Shown: one piece after another, positions 32,364 through 44,671 of the stretch
Layout of the letters: each line of letters opens with the position of its first letter
Position numbering within the stretch: position 1 is the first letter of the stretch
Assembly: GCA_035772405.1 (NCBI GenBank)
Contig: JAYKKM010000047.1
Location: 6,688,501-6,752,500, forward strand
Source: Chrysogorgia sp. JL179-B06
Lineage: Eukaryota; Cnidaria; Anthozoa; Scleralcyonacea; Chrysogorgiidae
DNA: 64,000 bases
Direction: 5' to 3'
The notes under the pieces: model-generated
Seen by the model: only the letters and a program-made list of their open reading frames with translations
Database searches by the model: none
Told to the model about the DNA's origin: nothing
Position numbers and translations under genes: made by a program

Positions 32364-34084
32364 TCACAGAGTCGGTATAAAGTTGTTCATGGTGCTTGGG
32401 AAATTACAAGATGACTCAGAGTTTCTGAATTTTGTTGAAAAAGGTAACTTCATGGGGAACTAATGTTGTTATAGTAAGCCAAAAAACGTTGTACAAATGC
32501 ATATACCGGTACGTTTGCTTACAACAGTTGAGGTATCAGTAAATTGATTAGCAATACTATGCAAGGCATACAGTCTAGTACACAGTGTACAATTTCTACT
32601 ATGCGCGACCAAATCCTGGTGAATTGAGAATTCCGTCATCCATAAACTCTTTGAATTCTTCGTAGGAGACATCATTTTTGTCAGACCAGGTTGGTAGTCG
32701 AATTGTGTTGGCACAAGTATCTCCTCTAGGCCTGCGATCTTCCCAAAATAAAAACCATTGGATGCGTGGTCGAATCCACATGGGGGTATTTCTTCTGCTC
32801 CAGTACAGAAGGCCAGGATGTCTTGCAGGGAAACGTCAGTGCTGCCAGCTTAAGACAAGAAAAATAATTGATTACACCATGCATCCTTGCTTAGATAATA
32901 TTAATTCTAATTTATGCTGAAGATAGTAAATACATTATTTTTATCTGCAGCACATAACCATCCAGTGGCTTAAGTCATAAGTTGGTATGTAATATTTCAC
33001 CAATTAATGATTGAAAGCTAACCACTGACTGAATAGATTGATGGAAATTGTAACACAACATGTGTACATGAAATGATAGAATCTAAGATTGAAATCATTG
33101 TAGTTTGAACACCTGAGTTTTGCAGATTTCGAAGAGATGGACACAATAAGTGGTTTTGTAAAAACCATTGATAAAGTGCTCAATGGAGACCCAGAGCTTA
33201 TTGTATATATAGATGTACTGCACTGTAAATCTAATAATTATACTGTACCTTCACAATCTTGTAAGTAATCCCTCCAGTACATCACTATTAATTCTTGCCT
33301 TTGCCTAATGTTACTTCCTATGGGTCCAAACATGGGGGTAAATAAACTGTCACATTCATCAGCAGACAGTTTCTTCTCTTTGTGACAGAAAAGGGATTTG
33401 AATTCTTTTGGGTGACTTTGCATAAGTTGGAGAATGCCTAATGTATTTAGACCATCTTTGAACTGTTCCAACGCACTTCTTGGCCTGTCGATGACAATAT
33501 ACTTTGCAATCATTTCTACTAACTGCGCTTTTGCGTTGAATTTTGGCGCAGAAGCATATCCAGAGGCCCAAAGCAATTCCAGTACAGGTTCGTTGTTCAC
33601 GGAATGTGTGAACTCTGCTTCACTTTGAGAGTTTGCAACCTTTACAAAGAGCAAACATTGCATCAAATCACTGGAATATAAACTAACTGCACACCACACC
33701 ACAACACCACACAATCATGAACTGTTTTCAATGAATTGAATATGTTTCAGAGCAAAAACCATCATACAGTACATCGTACATAGTATCAAAAGTTAGTTTA
33801 CATATAATTATAGACAGCTATGTTACTGCTCACCAAACAATGTAAATACAATACTGTTACAGTACCTTTGACAGCAGTTCTTTGGTTTCTTCATCTGGAA
33901 TGTCACTAATAGTGGGTGCAACTGCTCGACAATCTTCACCGTACACCAAAAAATCGTACACACATTGAGACAAACAATGGGAAGCATTACCACCATTACA
34001 AAGTGACAGAGCCAATAGCATTCCATAGCTTTTATAGAGGCCTTGAGTTCTAGCTGTAAGCATAAAATATACTATTGCATGATG

Positions 34085-34240
34085 TGTAATACTAAAGACT
34101 TATTAACCGAGTGCGAGGTCTGTACGGGAAAGTATTTGCCTGAGGTTTTCGTACAGCCCGAGCGACGAAGGAGCGAGGTTTGTGCGATGAAACCGAAGGC
34201 AAATACTTTGCCGTACAGACAGAGCAAACGAGGTTAATAA
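34085..34240. repeat. Fold-back in a HECT intron
   Basis: TATTAACCGAGTGCGAGGTC, TGTACGGGAAAGTATTTGCC on one side and GGCAAATACTTTGCCGTACA, GAGGTTAATA on the other form an interrupted inverted repeat around GCCCGAGCGACGAAGGAGCG. MITE-like. Confidence 0.6.
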
Positions 34241-34713
34241 GGAATTTATTATATGGCTTTTGGTCTGTTTTCGTCTTCAACTTCTTTAGATCTTGCCGTT
34301 TACCTTACCACTTCATCAGTATGTTTCGCTTCAGTTTACATCAGTTAGGCATTTATTTTCCGTGCTTTTAGATGATTGAAAACTTTAAAGAAAAGCAATA
34401 ATGATGTTCCAGCACATTTTATTCCTGGGTATTTCCAGTGAAGATGCTTGGTTCTCTTTTATTTTCATTCAAATCAACTCAGACATTTTCCCGCCAAAAC
34501 TTACCGGTCTGGAAAAAGCGTATTACCCTCACTGGAAGGCAATACGCTTTTTTCCGGACCTCTCAGCAACCAATCAGGGTGCGCCATTTTGCTCAGCCAT
34601 ATAATAATGTACTGTACTTTAGGCAAACTTTAATAGAACGTTTTTGATTCATAAACTGGAACAAATTTCTTGAGCATTATAATTTTTAGGCACTTGTCTA
34701 AGGTGTAACGAAT

Positions 34714-34734
34714 GGGGGGGGGGGGGGGGGGGGG
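34714..34734 (+). repeat. Poly(G) tract in a HECT intron
   Basis: About 21 G between the third and fourth exons from the 3' end of the HECT gene. The region is absent from the right arm. Confidence 0.9.
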
Positions 34735-35363
34735 GTTGGGTGGTCTTCCAAAAATATTCTGATTGTTACAAACTTTACAAACCTTGAATGTTGTGAACTA
34801 GAACTTTATTGCCATCTGATCCTCCAAACATGCTTGCTTTCAAAAACATTTCCTTTAAACACAAACGGAAAAATTCACGGGTCGGTCCACCAATATCAAT
34901 AGCTCCTTCACTGTTTCCACCATCATCAGCAAATTTCACAGATAATGAAAGCTTCGGATTAAATGTTGCTCTGCTAATTTTCTTAACAGCGTCATTTAAG
35001 ACATGTCCCCGTCGCACATTTATGTAGTTCCTGACAGCATCTTCACCTGACTCCATCACAGTAGCTGTATGTGATTTCAGAATTTCTTCTATACTCTGCA
35101 AGACAGCTGGGTAGTGGTAAAACTTGCCCATCTCTAAAAGGAAGTTTTGTATTTTTATTATTAGCCTTCAACTGTTTGTTTTCATATGCACTTTAATAAT
35201 AATGCATTCTATTTCCCTCTATTTCACTTATATTTTACCTTGCACTATCTTGCAATGCCTGCTGTATGGCAATGTCATTATCATCATCACTCAAGTCATC
35301 ATCTTCCAGCAGTGAAATGTACGATCTAAATGTTTTCAGTTGAGTAACTTTTAAAATATAGTA

Positions 35364-35370
<7 letters not shown>

Positions 35371-35396
<26 letters not shown>
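35371..35396. repeat. (TA)n in HECT intron, left arm
   Basis: 13 TA units here against 22 in the mirror position 40,561-40,605, an independent length change since the arms arose. Confidence 0.9.
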
Positions 35397-36404
35397 TTCG
35401 ACATGTGTTTCGCTACCATAGAATACCGCTTATAGCCCACCCCCCAGTTAAGCCCCCCCCCTAATTAAGGTCCATATGTTTGGTAACAGCAAATATCTTC
35501 CGGTTATACTGTAGGTATTAATATATATTCCAGTTATAATACATATTCTGGTTCTTCCTTTTGATATTGAACATTAAGTGCCAACATACATGTAGTTTGT
35601 CTGTTGCATATAAACCCCCTGGTTACTGTATATAATAGCCCACTCAAAAACACCTTACAAAGTTGTATAAGCCCAGGGCTTATAAGCAGGATTCTACCGT
35701 ATCTCTCAATTTTTCACACCAACCTGTAATGTGGTGAAGAACTCACTTCCTCTTGAGCCTCTGACACCATTACAAAGTCAATTTGTCGTTGCCTTCCATG
35801 CATTGTTGTTGGTAAACCTCTCTCTTCACACTATTATCAATAAAATGGTTGGTTATTCTTAGTGAATTTTCAAACTTAGAGATTATTGTAGTACAACAAC
35901 ATGAAATTTTTTGAATAGGATACCATCAATACCCAGACACAGAGCAACACAGATTACTGTAATCTTTGGTCACAATGATCTATATTCAGTTCAATCAGTT
36001 GTTTATATTAAATATAAGACACTAAAGTATCGATTGAGATACAAACACACCATGTTTAATTCCCTATTCCTATCTGTATCACCAGTCTGAGTGTTAAAGT
36101 TTTCAGTCTAGTTTCCCTTTTAAATTTCTTGAGGGGTGTATGACCAAGACTAGAGATATATTTTACACAGATGGAGTTGACTACATATACTTCAAAAACT
36201 CATTAATAATTCGTGAGGAAAACACAAAGGAAAATCATGACCATATTATTGTGTATTTATATGTGATAAAGACACATGTGCTTTTATCGAGAAATTTCTC
36301 GCTAGTTTTTACGGCTTAGACAACGTTGATTTTACTTTTTACGCCGAATTACTACGCCAAATGAACATATAAAATGGTTCGTTTTTGAAGCTGTTCAAAA
36401 CACG

Positions 36405-36490
36405 AGCAGCAGTGTTTTATCTGATATAAAACACTCGGCTGCGCCTCGTGTCTTTATATCAGATAAAACACTGCTGCTCGTGTTTTAAAC
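36405..36490. repeat. Hairpin CACGAGCAGCAGTGTTTTAT
   Basis: Inverted arms (AACACGAGCAGCAGTGTTTT / AAAACACTGCTGCTCGTGTT) around ACTCGGCTGCGCCTCGTG. Mirror at 39,460-39,545. Confidence 0.75.
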
Positions 36491-37745
36491 AATACTTCAC
36501 ACCCAAAGGGTGGTGTACATGTACAAATATACAAATAAATTCACTGTTTTTCTGTTGTATTATTTTAGTCTCTCTATGTAATTGTTGCCTTTGCCTATTC
36601 ACTAGTATTAAACAATATTTTGTTGACATCCTCTAATTATGAGTATTACTATACTAGTAGCAATTAAGGTCAAATTATAGCTGATATAAGCACGAGTATT
36701 CAAATTGTTTATTATTGTTTATACTGACATATCAGTTTACAGTACTGTACCTCTGGTAAATCTGTTTCTGTTTTCTGAATTTTTGAATTGGCTAGTACGT
36801 ATAAACACCCCTGACCAGCTAGGGAAGCAACTTCGTGACCATTCCACGTGAACGAGGTTGAGACAGATGGAATCTTCAAACGTTTGCTTCCAGGAACTAT
36901 TGACAAATAGTCATAATCCAGTAATTCCTGCTCTCCTAACACAAACACCCTTCCAAAAATAGATGTTATTTCAGCTGCCACCTATTATAAAATATATCCT
37001 TTCAGTTTTTCTTCTTTTTACCAGGCTAGTCCAAGTTTACCCTGAGTCTCTTGTGATCTAATATGGGAAGGTCTTATCAAACACTATATGGGGGGTGGGG
37101 GGTCATGCAACACCCTTGTTGGAGAAACTTTGTCAGAGTTGTATTCATGGGTGAGTCTTGATGCATGCAGTGTGCAACCCCTTTTTCTCCCATTTTATTT
37201 TTATACATATACAGCCCTTGGAAATGAGGTAAGCATTTAGTAATGCCAACCTAAATGCCAACCTGATGACCTCAGAGGACTGCATATAAATAATGGTTGT
37301 TACATGTTTTTAATGATGCCAGGTGTTTAGTCTATCATACGAAACACAAATACTAATAGGGTACCATTTCTTCCCATTTTGTCTGGGGCACCGTCACCAA
37401 AATATTCAATTCCTTAGTCTGGAACAGGGTCAAGGGTTTCGGACTCTCATCGCAAACAACTCTGTGTAAACAACTCATTTTATATGTTTCATTTACTTGC
37501 CAGCCACAATAACGAAGAAAATCGATTCTATATAAACAATGTTTTTCGCATGTAAATAATGCTTATATGCAAAGAAGCAATTGTTTATTTACATATAAGC
37601 AGTTTGAATTATATGCGCAACTTATATGCGCAGTACCCAAGATTATTCTGTCACGTGCGATTGCATCGTAGACTGACTGGTGTGGAATATTCTGTCGTAA
37701 TTATAGGCAATTTAGTCTCCGTAAAACGTTTCGTTGTTTGTGCAA

Positions 37746-38379
37746 ATGAGTAATCTTAATACAGAGGAGTTAGGCAGGATTGTCGCAAACGCTGTGTCAA
37801 ATTTTCTGAGTCATTTGGTCAAAACAACGACATTACCGCGCGGCCTACTGTTACACAAACCGAGCCTCAGGTAAGGATCATGTGTCAATGTAAAGATTAT
37901 CGTTTGCCTGTATTATTTTCACTATTTCCTTTCATTAACTGGGTTGTAAGCTTGATGACATGCTTTGTTTTCTCAACGTACAGCCTGGGACTAACACGGG
38001 ACGTCTGTTGAGAAACCGTGAATACGAGCGAGTCGACTGGTACAACTCGCCAAACGAGGCTACCATCACGCTTCCAGCCATATACACCGCCTAATAATCA
38101 TGCGGGATCTACTGCACCAAAACGACGCACTTCGGGCAGTGTTGGGCGGACAAAGACCTGGAGCAAGGATGTTGTTTGCATCCCAAAAGAAACCGAAACC
38201 GTTGAGGGGGAAACGCCAGCGACGTTTTCACTTCCTAAAGGGCCGGCTCGAGGTAAACTAGCTGAGAATGGATTGGTTGGCAAAATCAGAATTGTTTCTA
38301 CCTGGTCACCTCGACAAGTAAGCTTTGCATAGCGCATGCAGCTGTTCATTCAAATATTACCCGTCTTGTGCAGAAAGGA

Positions 38380-38434
<55 letters not shown>

Positions 38435-40558
38435 ATCTCAATCGAACCTGATCCTGGAGGTACTTTATCGGATTCAGGGGGAGGGGGGGGGGGGGCGGCG
38501 ATGAGAGTCCGAAACCCTTGACCCTGTTCCAGACTAAGGAATTGAATATTTTGGTGACGGTGCCCCAGACAAAATGGGAAGAAATGGTACCCTATTAGTA
38601 TTTGTGTTTCGTATGATAGACTAAACACCTGGCATCATTAAAAACATGTAACAACCATTATTTATATGCAGTCCTCTGAGGTCATCAGGTTGGCATTTAG
38701 GTTGGCATTACTAAATGCTTACCTCATTTCCAAGGGCTGTATATTTATAAAAATAAAATGGGAGAAAAAGGGGTTGCACACTGCATGCATCAAGACTCAC
38801 CCATGAATACAACTCTGACAAAGTTTCTCCAACAAGGGTGTTGCATGACCCCCCACCCCCATATAGTGTTTGATAAGACCTTCCCATATTAGATCACAAG
38901 AGACTCAGGGTAAACTTGGACTAGCCTGGTAAAAAAGAAGAAAAACTGAAAGGATATATTTTATAATAGGTGGCAGCTGAAATAACATCTATTTTTGGAA
39001 GGGTGTTTGTGTTAGGAGAGCAGGAATTACTGGATTATGACTATTTGTCAATAGTTCCTGGAAGCAAACGTTTGAAGATTCCATCTGTCTCAACCTCGTT
39101 CACGTGGAATGGTCACGAAGTTGCTTCCCTAGCTGGTCAGGGGTGTTTATACGTACTAGCCAATTCAAAAATTCAGAAAACAGAAACAGATTTACCAGAG
39201 GTACAGTACTGTAAACTGATATGTCAGTATAAACAATAATAAACAATTTGAATACTCGTGCTTATATCAGCTATAATTTGACCTTGCTACTAGTATAGTA
39301 ATACTCATAATTAGAGGATGTCAACAAAATATTGTTTAATACTAGTGAATAGGCAAAGGCAACAATTACATAGAGAGACTAAAATAATACAACAGAAAAA
39401 CAGTGAATTTATTTGTATATTTGTACATGTACACCACCCTTTGGGTGTGAAGTATTGTTTAAAACACGAGCAGCAGTGTTTTATCTGATATAAAGACACG
39501 AGGCGCAGCCGAGTGTTTTATATCAGATAAAACACTGCTGCTCGTGTTTTGAACAGCTTCAAAAACGAACCATTTTATATGTTCATTTGGCGTAGTAATT
39601 CGGCGTAAAAAGTAAAATCAACGTTGTCTAAGCCGTAAAAACTAGCGAGAAATTTCTCGATAAAAGCACATGTGTCTTTATCACATATAAATACACAATA
39701 ATATGGTCATGATTTTCCTTTGTGTTTTCCTCACGAATTATTAATGAGTTTTTGAAGTATATGTAGTCAACTCCATCTGTGTAAAATATATCTCTAGTCT
39801 TGGTCATACACCCCTCAAGAAATTTAAAAGGGAAACTAGACTGAAAACTTTAACACTCAGACTGGTGATACAGATAGGAATAGGGAATTAAACATGGTGT
39901 GTTTGTATCTCAATCGATACTTTAGTGTCTTATATTTAATATAAACAACTGATTGAACTGAATATAGATCATTGTGACCAAAGATTACAGTAATCTGTGT
40001 TGCTCTGTGTCTGGGTATTGATGGTATCCTATTCAAAAAATTTCATGTTGTTGTACTACAATAATCTCTAAGTTTGAAAATTCACTAAGAATTTATAACC
40101 AACCATTTTATTGATAATAGTGTGAAGAGAGAGGTTTACCAACAACAATGCATGGAAGGCAACGACAAATTGACTTTGTAATGGTGTCAGAGGCTCAAGA
40201 GGAAGTGAGTTCTTCACCACATTACAGGTTGGTGTGAAAAATTGAGAGATACGGTAGAATCCTGCTTATAAGCCCTGGGCTTATACAACTTTGTAAGGTG
40301 TTTTGAGTGGGCTATTATATACAGTAACCAGGGGGTTTATATGCAACAGACAAACTACATGTATGTTGGCACTTAATGTTCAATATCAAAAGGAAGAACC
40401 AGAAATATGTATTATAACTGGAATATATATTAATACCTACAGTATAACCGGAAGATATTTGCTGTTACCAAACATATGGACCTTAATTAGGGGGGGGGGG
40501 GGGGCTTAACTGGGGGGTGGGCTATAAGCGGTATTCTATGGTAGCGAAACACATGTCG

Positions 40559-40609
<51 letters not shown>

Positions 40610-40663
40610 TACTATATTTTAAAAGTTACTCAACTGAAAACATTTAGATCGTACATTTCACTG
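37746..40663 (+). pseudogene. HECT ligase gene, right copy (5' exons kept, 3' lost)
   Basis: Plus-strand exons: 37,746-37,870 (start MSNLNTEELGRIVANAVSNF, donor CAG|GTAAGG), 37,984-38,317 (basic region PKRRTSGSVGRTKTWSKDVV and up to STWSPRQ, donor CAA|GTAAGC), 38,970-39,200, 40,121-40,227 and the first 16 bases of the UIM exon at 40,648. The deletion at 40,664 removes the UIM, the whole HECT domain and the stop. A missing base in exon 1 (near 37,815) and an extra A in exon 2 (near 38,013) also break the frame compared with the terminal-repeat copies. It supplies the N-terminal exons that the left copy lost. Confidence 0.85.
38375..38432. repeat. (TA)n in the unique centre
   Basis: 29 TA units, in the intron after HECT exon 2. 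A poly(G) run (38,482-38,495) follows, right where the palindrome arm begins. Confidence 0.9.
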
Positions 40664-40687
40664 AGTAGGTACACCCCTACTCTGTGA
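40664..40687. other. Deletion scar with 12 bp of the hAT end
   Basis: After four filler bases (AGTA) come GGTACACCCCTA (40,668-40,679), the inverted start of the hAT element, then CTCTGTGA, the inverted hAT target duplication. Left-arm sequence 31,719-35,308 is missing here. Confidence 0.92.
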
Positions 40688-41202
40688 CAAAGTATTCTTA
40701 TTTCTTGACGGAAATGTTTTAAAATAGTAAGTAGAAATAAAAACAGAGTTACAGAAACTGAACCAGCTCAGCAACACTAATTGTTACACTCTAGCACCAA
40801 AACTCGTTGATCATTGCATAAGCATGTTTAGTACATAGCCAAATAGAGTGTATGTTAGTGTCGAATGTTTGCAGAGAGGTCTCTAATTTCCTATAAAGAG
40901 ACAAGTTTTCTTTGTCTTGTGAGCTCTCGAGCGGAACTAATGACTTTAACACAAAGGAAACTTTCCTGTTTGTTCCTATCCTACTTAATATTTTCCAGAG
41001 CGGTAAATAGCATTTAGTGAGAGCAAATGGATCAGAATTTAATTGATAACATAAAGTTCAAAATTACAGTTAAAAACAAGAAATATTAAAAAAATAAACA
41101 AAAGATAAATCGTTATTAACCCTTTCTCCAATATAGTTACCATCTGCCCATTATGCCCATTTTGCAGCAATTTACAATGTATTTATGTATTACACTGTAA
41201 TA

Positions 41203-43499
41203 CTATTCCATGAGACACCTGGCAACAAACTCAACAGTGCTATTGTACAAATCCTTTCCTTGGCAGGCAGATGTGGCCAATGGGTCGATTGTTCTTTGAA
41301 GTTCCAACAATTTTCCTTGTGGTATAGGACATTCCTTGCCTTGTACATCAACATGTGGAAGGTTATGAGAATCTTCCATCAGTTGCTGCACGTTTAAAAC
41401 TGGATAGGGATCACAATGCATTGAAGAACTATGAAGTTCTGTTAAATGTCTATAAGCATAAAATAATTGCAAAGGTGTAGATGAACCTTCAGTTGAAATT
41501 GCATGATGGTTATGGGCTGCTATAAATTCCCTCACTACTTGATTGATGCGAGGAATATAAACATACTGTAAACAAAACATGTCTGTATCATTCGATGAGT
41601 CCAAGTTACCTTCAAACTCTAGGTCACGGAATGTTGCAGAAAATGGCCTGGTAACATTAACATTGACATCAAGATTAAAACGTTCTACACGTTGGTTACG
41701 TACTGAACTACCAACAATCACACTTCGGTCACCATTTGCTGTTACCATGTTCTGCCAAACTTGAACATTTTCTCCTCCATGATCAGTTCTAACCCGAAGA
41801 GGTCTGCTATATAAGTCAATGGCTCTTTTGAAGTGATCTAGGACAGTAGCTGATCTGTTGTTATTTGAGGCTTCTGCAAATGTAACCAGTCTGCTGAATC
41901 CATCAATGGCGACATGGATCACAATTCCCCACCTGATCAATTTATGATTGCCATCAATGTGCCACACATAGTTAGGAGAAGGGTTGTCATACACACGATG
42001 CCGCAAGCGAGTCCTTCGCCTCTCTACCACACCTTCAGGGTCAACTCTGTGGAGTGATGACCTTAAAGTAGACCTTTTAACAGTTATTCCTTGTGCTCTT
42101 AAATGCCCAGTAACCATAACTTCTCCAGCATTTGGGTGGGAATTCTTAATGTGTGTAAGGCGATCATCTAATTCACTATCTGATATGTTTGAGTGGCGAC
42201 CTGCTTGGTTAATGTTCGCATCCTTCATCAATTTGTATAATGTAGGTCTTGAAATGCCAAGGAGACTTGAAATTTGTGTAATTTCATAACCAAGTGCTAG
42301 CATCTCTTCGACTTGCTCAACATCAACATGCTTTTTAGGTCTTCCAACAGCCCTACAAGTGTTGAAATATTTAAAATAGGACATGATTAAAATAAAGCAG
42401 CTCATTTATTTTAAAAATCTAAAAATTGCAAGGACTTATTTAGTCCATTTGTAATGTTAGTAATAATTGAACACAGTAGTGCTGGTAGGACTGTCATGTT
42501 AGGGGGGGGGGGGGGGGGGGGGTGTGTGTGAAATTTAGGGTGGTCTGGGGGACATACCTCCCTGGTAAATTTTGAAATCTCAAACTAATTCTAACAGACA
42601 GGCATATTGTCAGGTGAATGACCTAAGTTTTGCAGAACGAAACATTAGAAAAATTTTCTTAGAAGTAAAACTAATTAAATTAATTATTCCCCACCCCACA
42701 TGTTTCTTATTGAATTTCACACTAACTCACATACTCCCCTTCAACAGTGCCACTGGTTGAATATAACAGCACGCAATTAATTTTCGTATTATGATATTTA
42801 TAGATTATGTTGTCTGATATTTATATTTTCAGGAGTTGAATTACATGAGAGGGATATGGTGTTCATGTTCATGATCTGTAACTTCTCAGTACAGTATTTT
42901 GTGGAATCTCTTGGAAACTATTTGCAATACAATATGCAATATCGGAGACATCTCCAAAACTACAAAATCCTCGCCTTGCGCTGAAAAAATCCTTGTTTTC
43001 TACCATATCACTACTCCCCTACCCCCCCCCCCCCCCCCCCCGACAAGGTTTTTCTTCCGGAAAATACCCTCTAGCCACTGATTTTGATATTAATATACTT
43101 TGTATTTTTAAATAATACCTGGGTTCGACAACCGTCTCCGCATTTCCACTCAAAGTCGAGGAATCGGGATAAGTTGCGTCGTTATGATATACATCCGATG
43201 TTACACCGATGGTAGGCCTCGTTTGGCGAGTTGTACCAGTCGACTCGCTCGTATTCACGGTTCTCAACAGACGTCCGTGTTAGTCCCAGGCTGTACGTTG
43301 AGAAAACAAAGCATGTCATCAAGCTTACAACCCAGTTAATGAAAGGAAATAATGAAAATAATACAGGCAAACGTTAATCTTTACATTGACACATGATCCT
43401 TACCTCGGTAATGTCGTTGTTTTGACCAGAATGACTCAGAAAATTTGACACAGCGTTTGCGACAATCCTGCCTAACTCCTCTGTATTAAGATTACTCAT
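41203..43499 (-). pseudogene. IS3EU-like DDE transposase, right copy (intact core, broken exon 2)
   Basis: Exon 3 (42,352-41,203) is open throughout, with helix-turn-helix, IS3-type helical block and DDE core (WHIDGNHK, RTDHGGEN, RNQRVERF). An ATG-initiated frame of 400 codons starts at 42,405, in the intron. Exon 1 is 43,499-43,404 and exon 2 43,290-43,119, which is 172 bases instead of 173 because one G of ACACGGGACG is missing, so the spliced frame is broken. An unspliced start at 42,405 could still give a transposase without the N-terminal extension. Differences from the left copy include HVAIDG for HVTIDG and AGRHS for AGRLS. Confidence 0.88.
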
Positions 43500-44212
43500 T
43501 TGCACAAACAACGAACCGTTTACGGAGACTAAATTGCCTATAATTACGACAGAATATTCCACACCAGTCAGTCTACGATGCAATCGCACGTGACAGAATA
43601 ATCTTGGGTACTGCGCATATAAGTTGCGCATATAATTCAAACTGCTTATATGTAAATAAACAATTGCTTCTTTGCATATAAGCATTATTTACATGCGAAA
43701 AACATTGTTTATATAGAATCGATTTTCTTCGTTGTTGTGGCTGGCAAGTAAATGAAACATATAAAATGAGTTGTTTACACAGAGATGTTTGCTATATATC
43801 GTTAACCACGGGCCGTAACGTGAAAAATTATAAATAAACATTTCGTGAAGAATGCTTATTTGCATTGAAGCATTTGGTGAAAATGATTGTTTATAAATAA
43901 GCACTTGGTAAGGAATGCTTGTTTATAAACAATCAAATGGCAGCGAATGATTGTTTATAAAGAAGCATTCGCGTGAGTTTGATTGTTTCCAAATAAGCAT
44001 TTGGCGTGAAATGATTATTTATAAAGAAGCATTCTGTGAAGCATGTTTGTTTGTAAATAATCATAATTGTGAAAATGTTTGTTTGTAAATAATCAAAATG
44101 TTTTAGAATGATTATTTGTAAATAATCAACAATTTTTTGTGATTGTTTGTAAACCATGAAAAATTGAACGCTAAAATGTGTTAAATAATTTTTTTACACC
44201 TGGCGCCTCATA
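43201..44212 (-). repeat. Long terminal inverted repeat (right)
   Basis: Inverted copy of 28,178-29,190 with few differences. It contains transposase exon 1, intron 1 and the beginning of exon 2, and the subterminal palindromes at 43,830-44,160. Confidence 0.88.
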
Positions 44213-44218
44213 AGGGTA
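44213..44218. other. Target-site duplication AGGGTA (right)
   Basis: Matches 28,172-28,177. Confidence 0.95.
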
Positions 44219-44671
44219 GTCGTTTCCGTTCTGCGCGGGTGGTTCGTATGTGAGGTTTGTGTCAAAATTGCTGTGTTTTAAGGCGTCGTTGTAGAGCGGT
44301 GCGGCAGCGTCGAATGTTCGTTTGTCGCATGAGAGTTTGTTGATGCGTTTGTTGATTGATAATGGTAGTTGGCGTAGTATGGAGGGGGGGTGGTTAGATA
44401 GTCGGTTAACGTAAAGTGGTTCGTCGTTAGGTTTTCTGAATGGTTTGTACGTACCGTCAGTTAGGTCAAACGTTATGTCAAGGAAATTCACGCGTTTCAG
44501 GTTAGCATCGGCCGTGATTTTTAGGCCGAAATTTGCGAAGATTTGGATCAGATCTTTGCGCGCCTTGTCAGCTAATCTTCCGGAGGTGGTGGTGATGGCT
44601 GCTAGGCCGTCGTCTCGGTATAATCCAATTTGGTTTCCAAATCGGTTCTCGAGCGTGCTGAGGAAAAACGC
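44219..44671 (-). pseudogene. PLE 1, minus copy, upstream part
   Basis: The minus frame LFFLSTLENRFGNQIGLYRD with the catalytic YRDDG continues through RLADKARKDLIQIFANFGL and KPFRKPNDEPLYVNRLSNHP to QNGNDYP, where the composite transposon interrupts it; the rest is at 27,812-28,171. It starts abruptly at 44,671, inside the RT, where the plus copy begins. Unlike the plus copy it keeps an open frame over NHPPSILRQLPL. Confidence 0.85.

Larger units (their letters stand above)
32599..36981 (-). pseudogene. HECT-type E3 ubiquitin ligase of the transposon, left copy
   Basis: Seven minus-strand exons: 36,981-36,751 (VAAEITSIFGRVF to TDLPE), 35,830-35,724, 35,325-35,239, about 35,120-34,783, 34,053-33,866, 33,639-33,249 and 32,848-32,599. 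Phases agree at all junctions except the one before 34,783-35,120, which I could not resolve. NDIAIQQALQDSA is a textbook ubiquitin-interacting motif. FADDGGNSEGAIDIGGPTRE and GMLLALSLCNGG are HECT N-lobe blocks, DVSLQDILAFCTGAEEIPP and GDTCANTIRLP the C-lobe with the catalytic Cys; the C-terminus GFGRA is typical. It resembles G2E3-like HECT proteins. Breaks: a frameshift near 32,770, and the first exons are lost at the palindrome join (37,453). Confidence 0.88.
28178..44212. mobile_element. Palindromic composite of two IS3EU-like transposons, 16,035 bp
   Basis: The ends TATGAGGCGCCAGGTGTAAA and its inverse are flanked by one 6-bp duplication. Arms 28,178-37,453 and 38,498-44,212 are inverted copies; the right arm lacks about 3.6 kb. 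The 1,044-bp centre (37,454-38,497) is not duplicated within the palindrome but holds a third, end-truncated copy of the terminal repeat plus HECT-gene exons. Outer ends are both the transposase-side end of the transposon. A 6-bp duplication, TAY-type ends and an IS3-like integrase transposase fit the IS3EU superfamily as I remember it; no comparison was possible. Confidence 0.9.

Noticed and set aside
41579..42289. Plus-strand ORFs over the right transposase
   Set aside because: They are antisense shadows of the DDE transposase exon.
28178..44212. Pure assembly artefact (mirror contig)
   Set aside because: The arms differ by a 3.6-kb deletion with filler bases, several frameshifts, amino-acid changes and microsatellite lengths, and a target duplication flanks the outside. 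An artefact is not fully excluded for the join itself.
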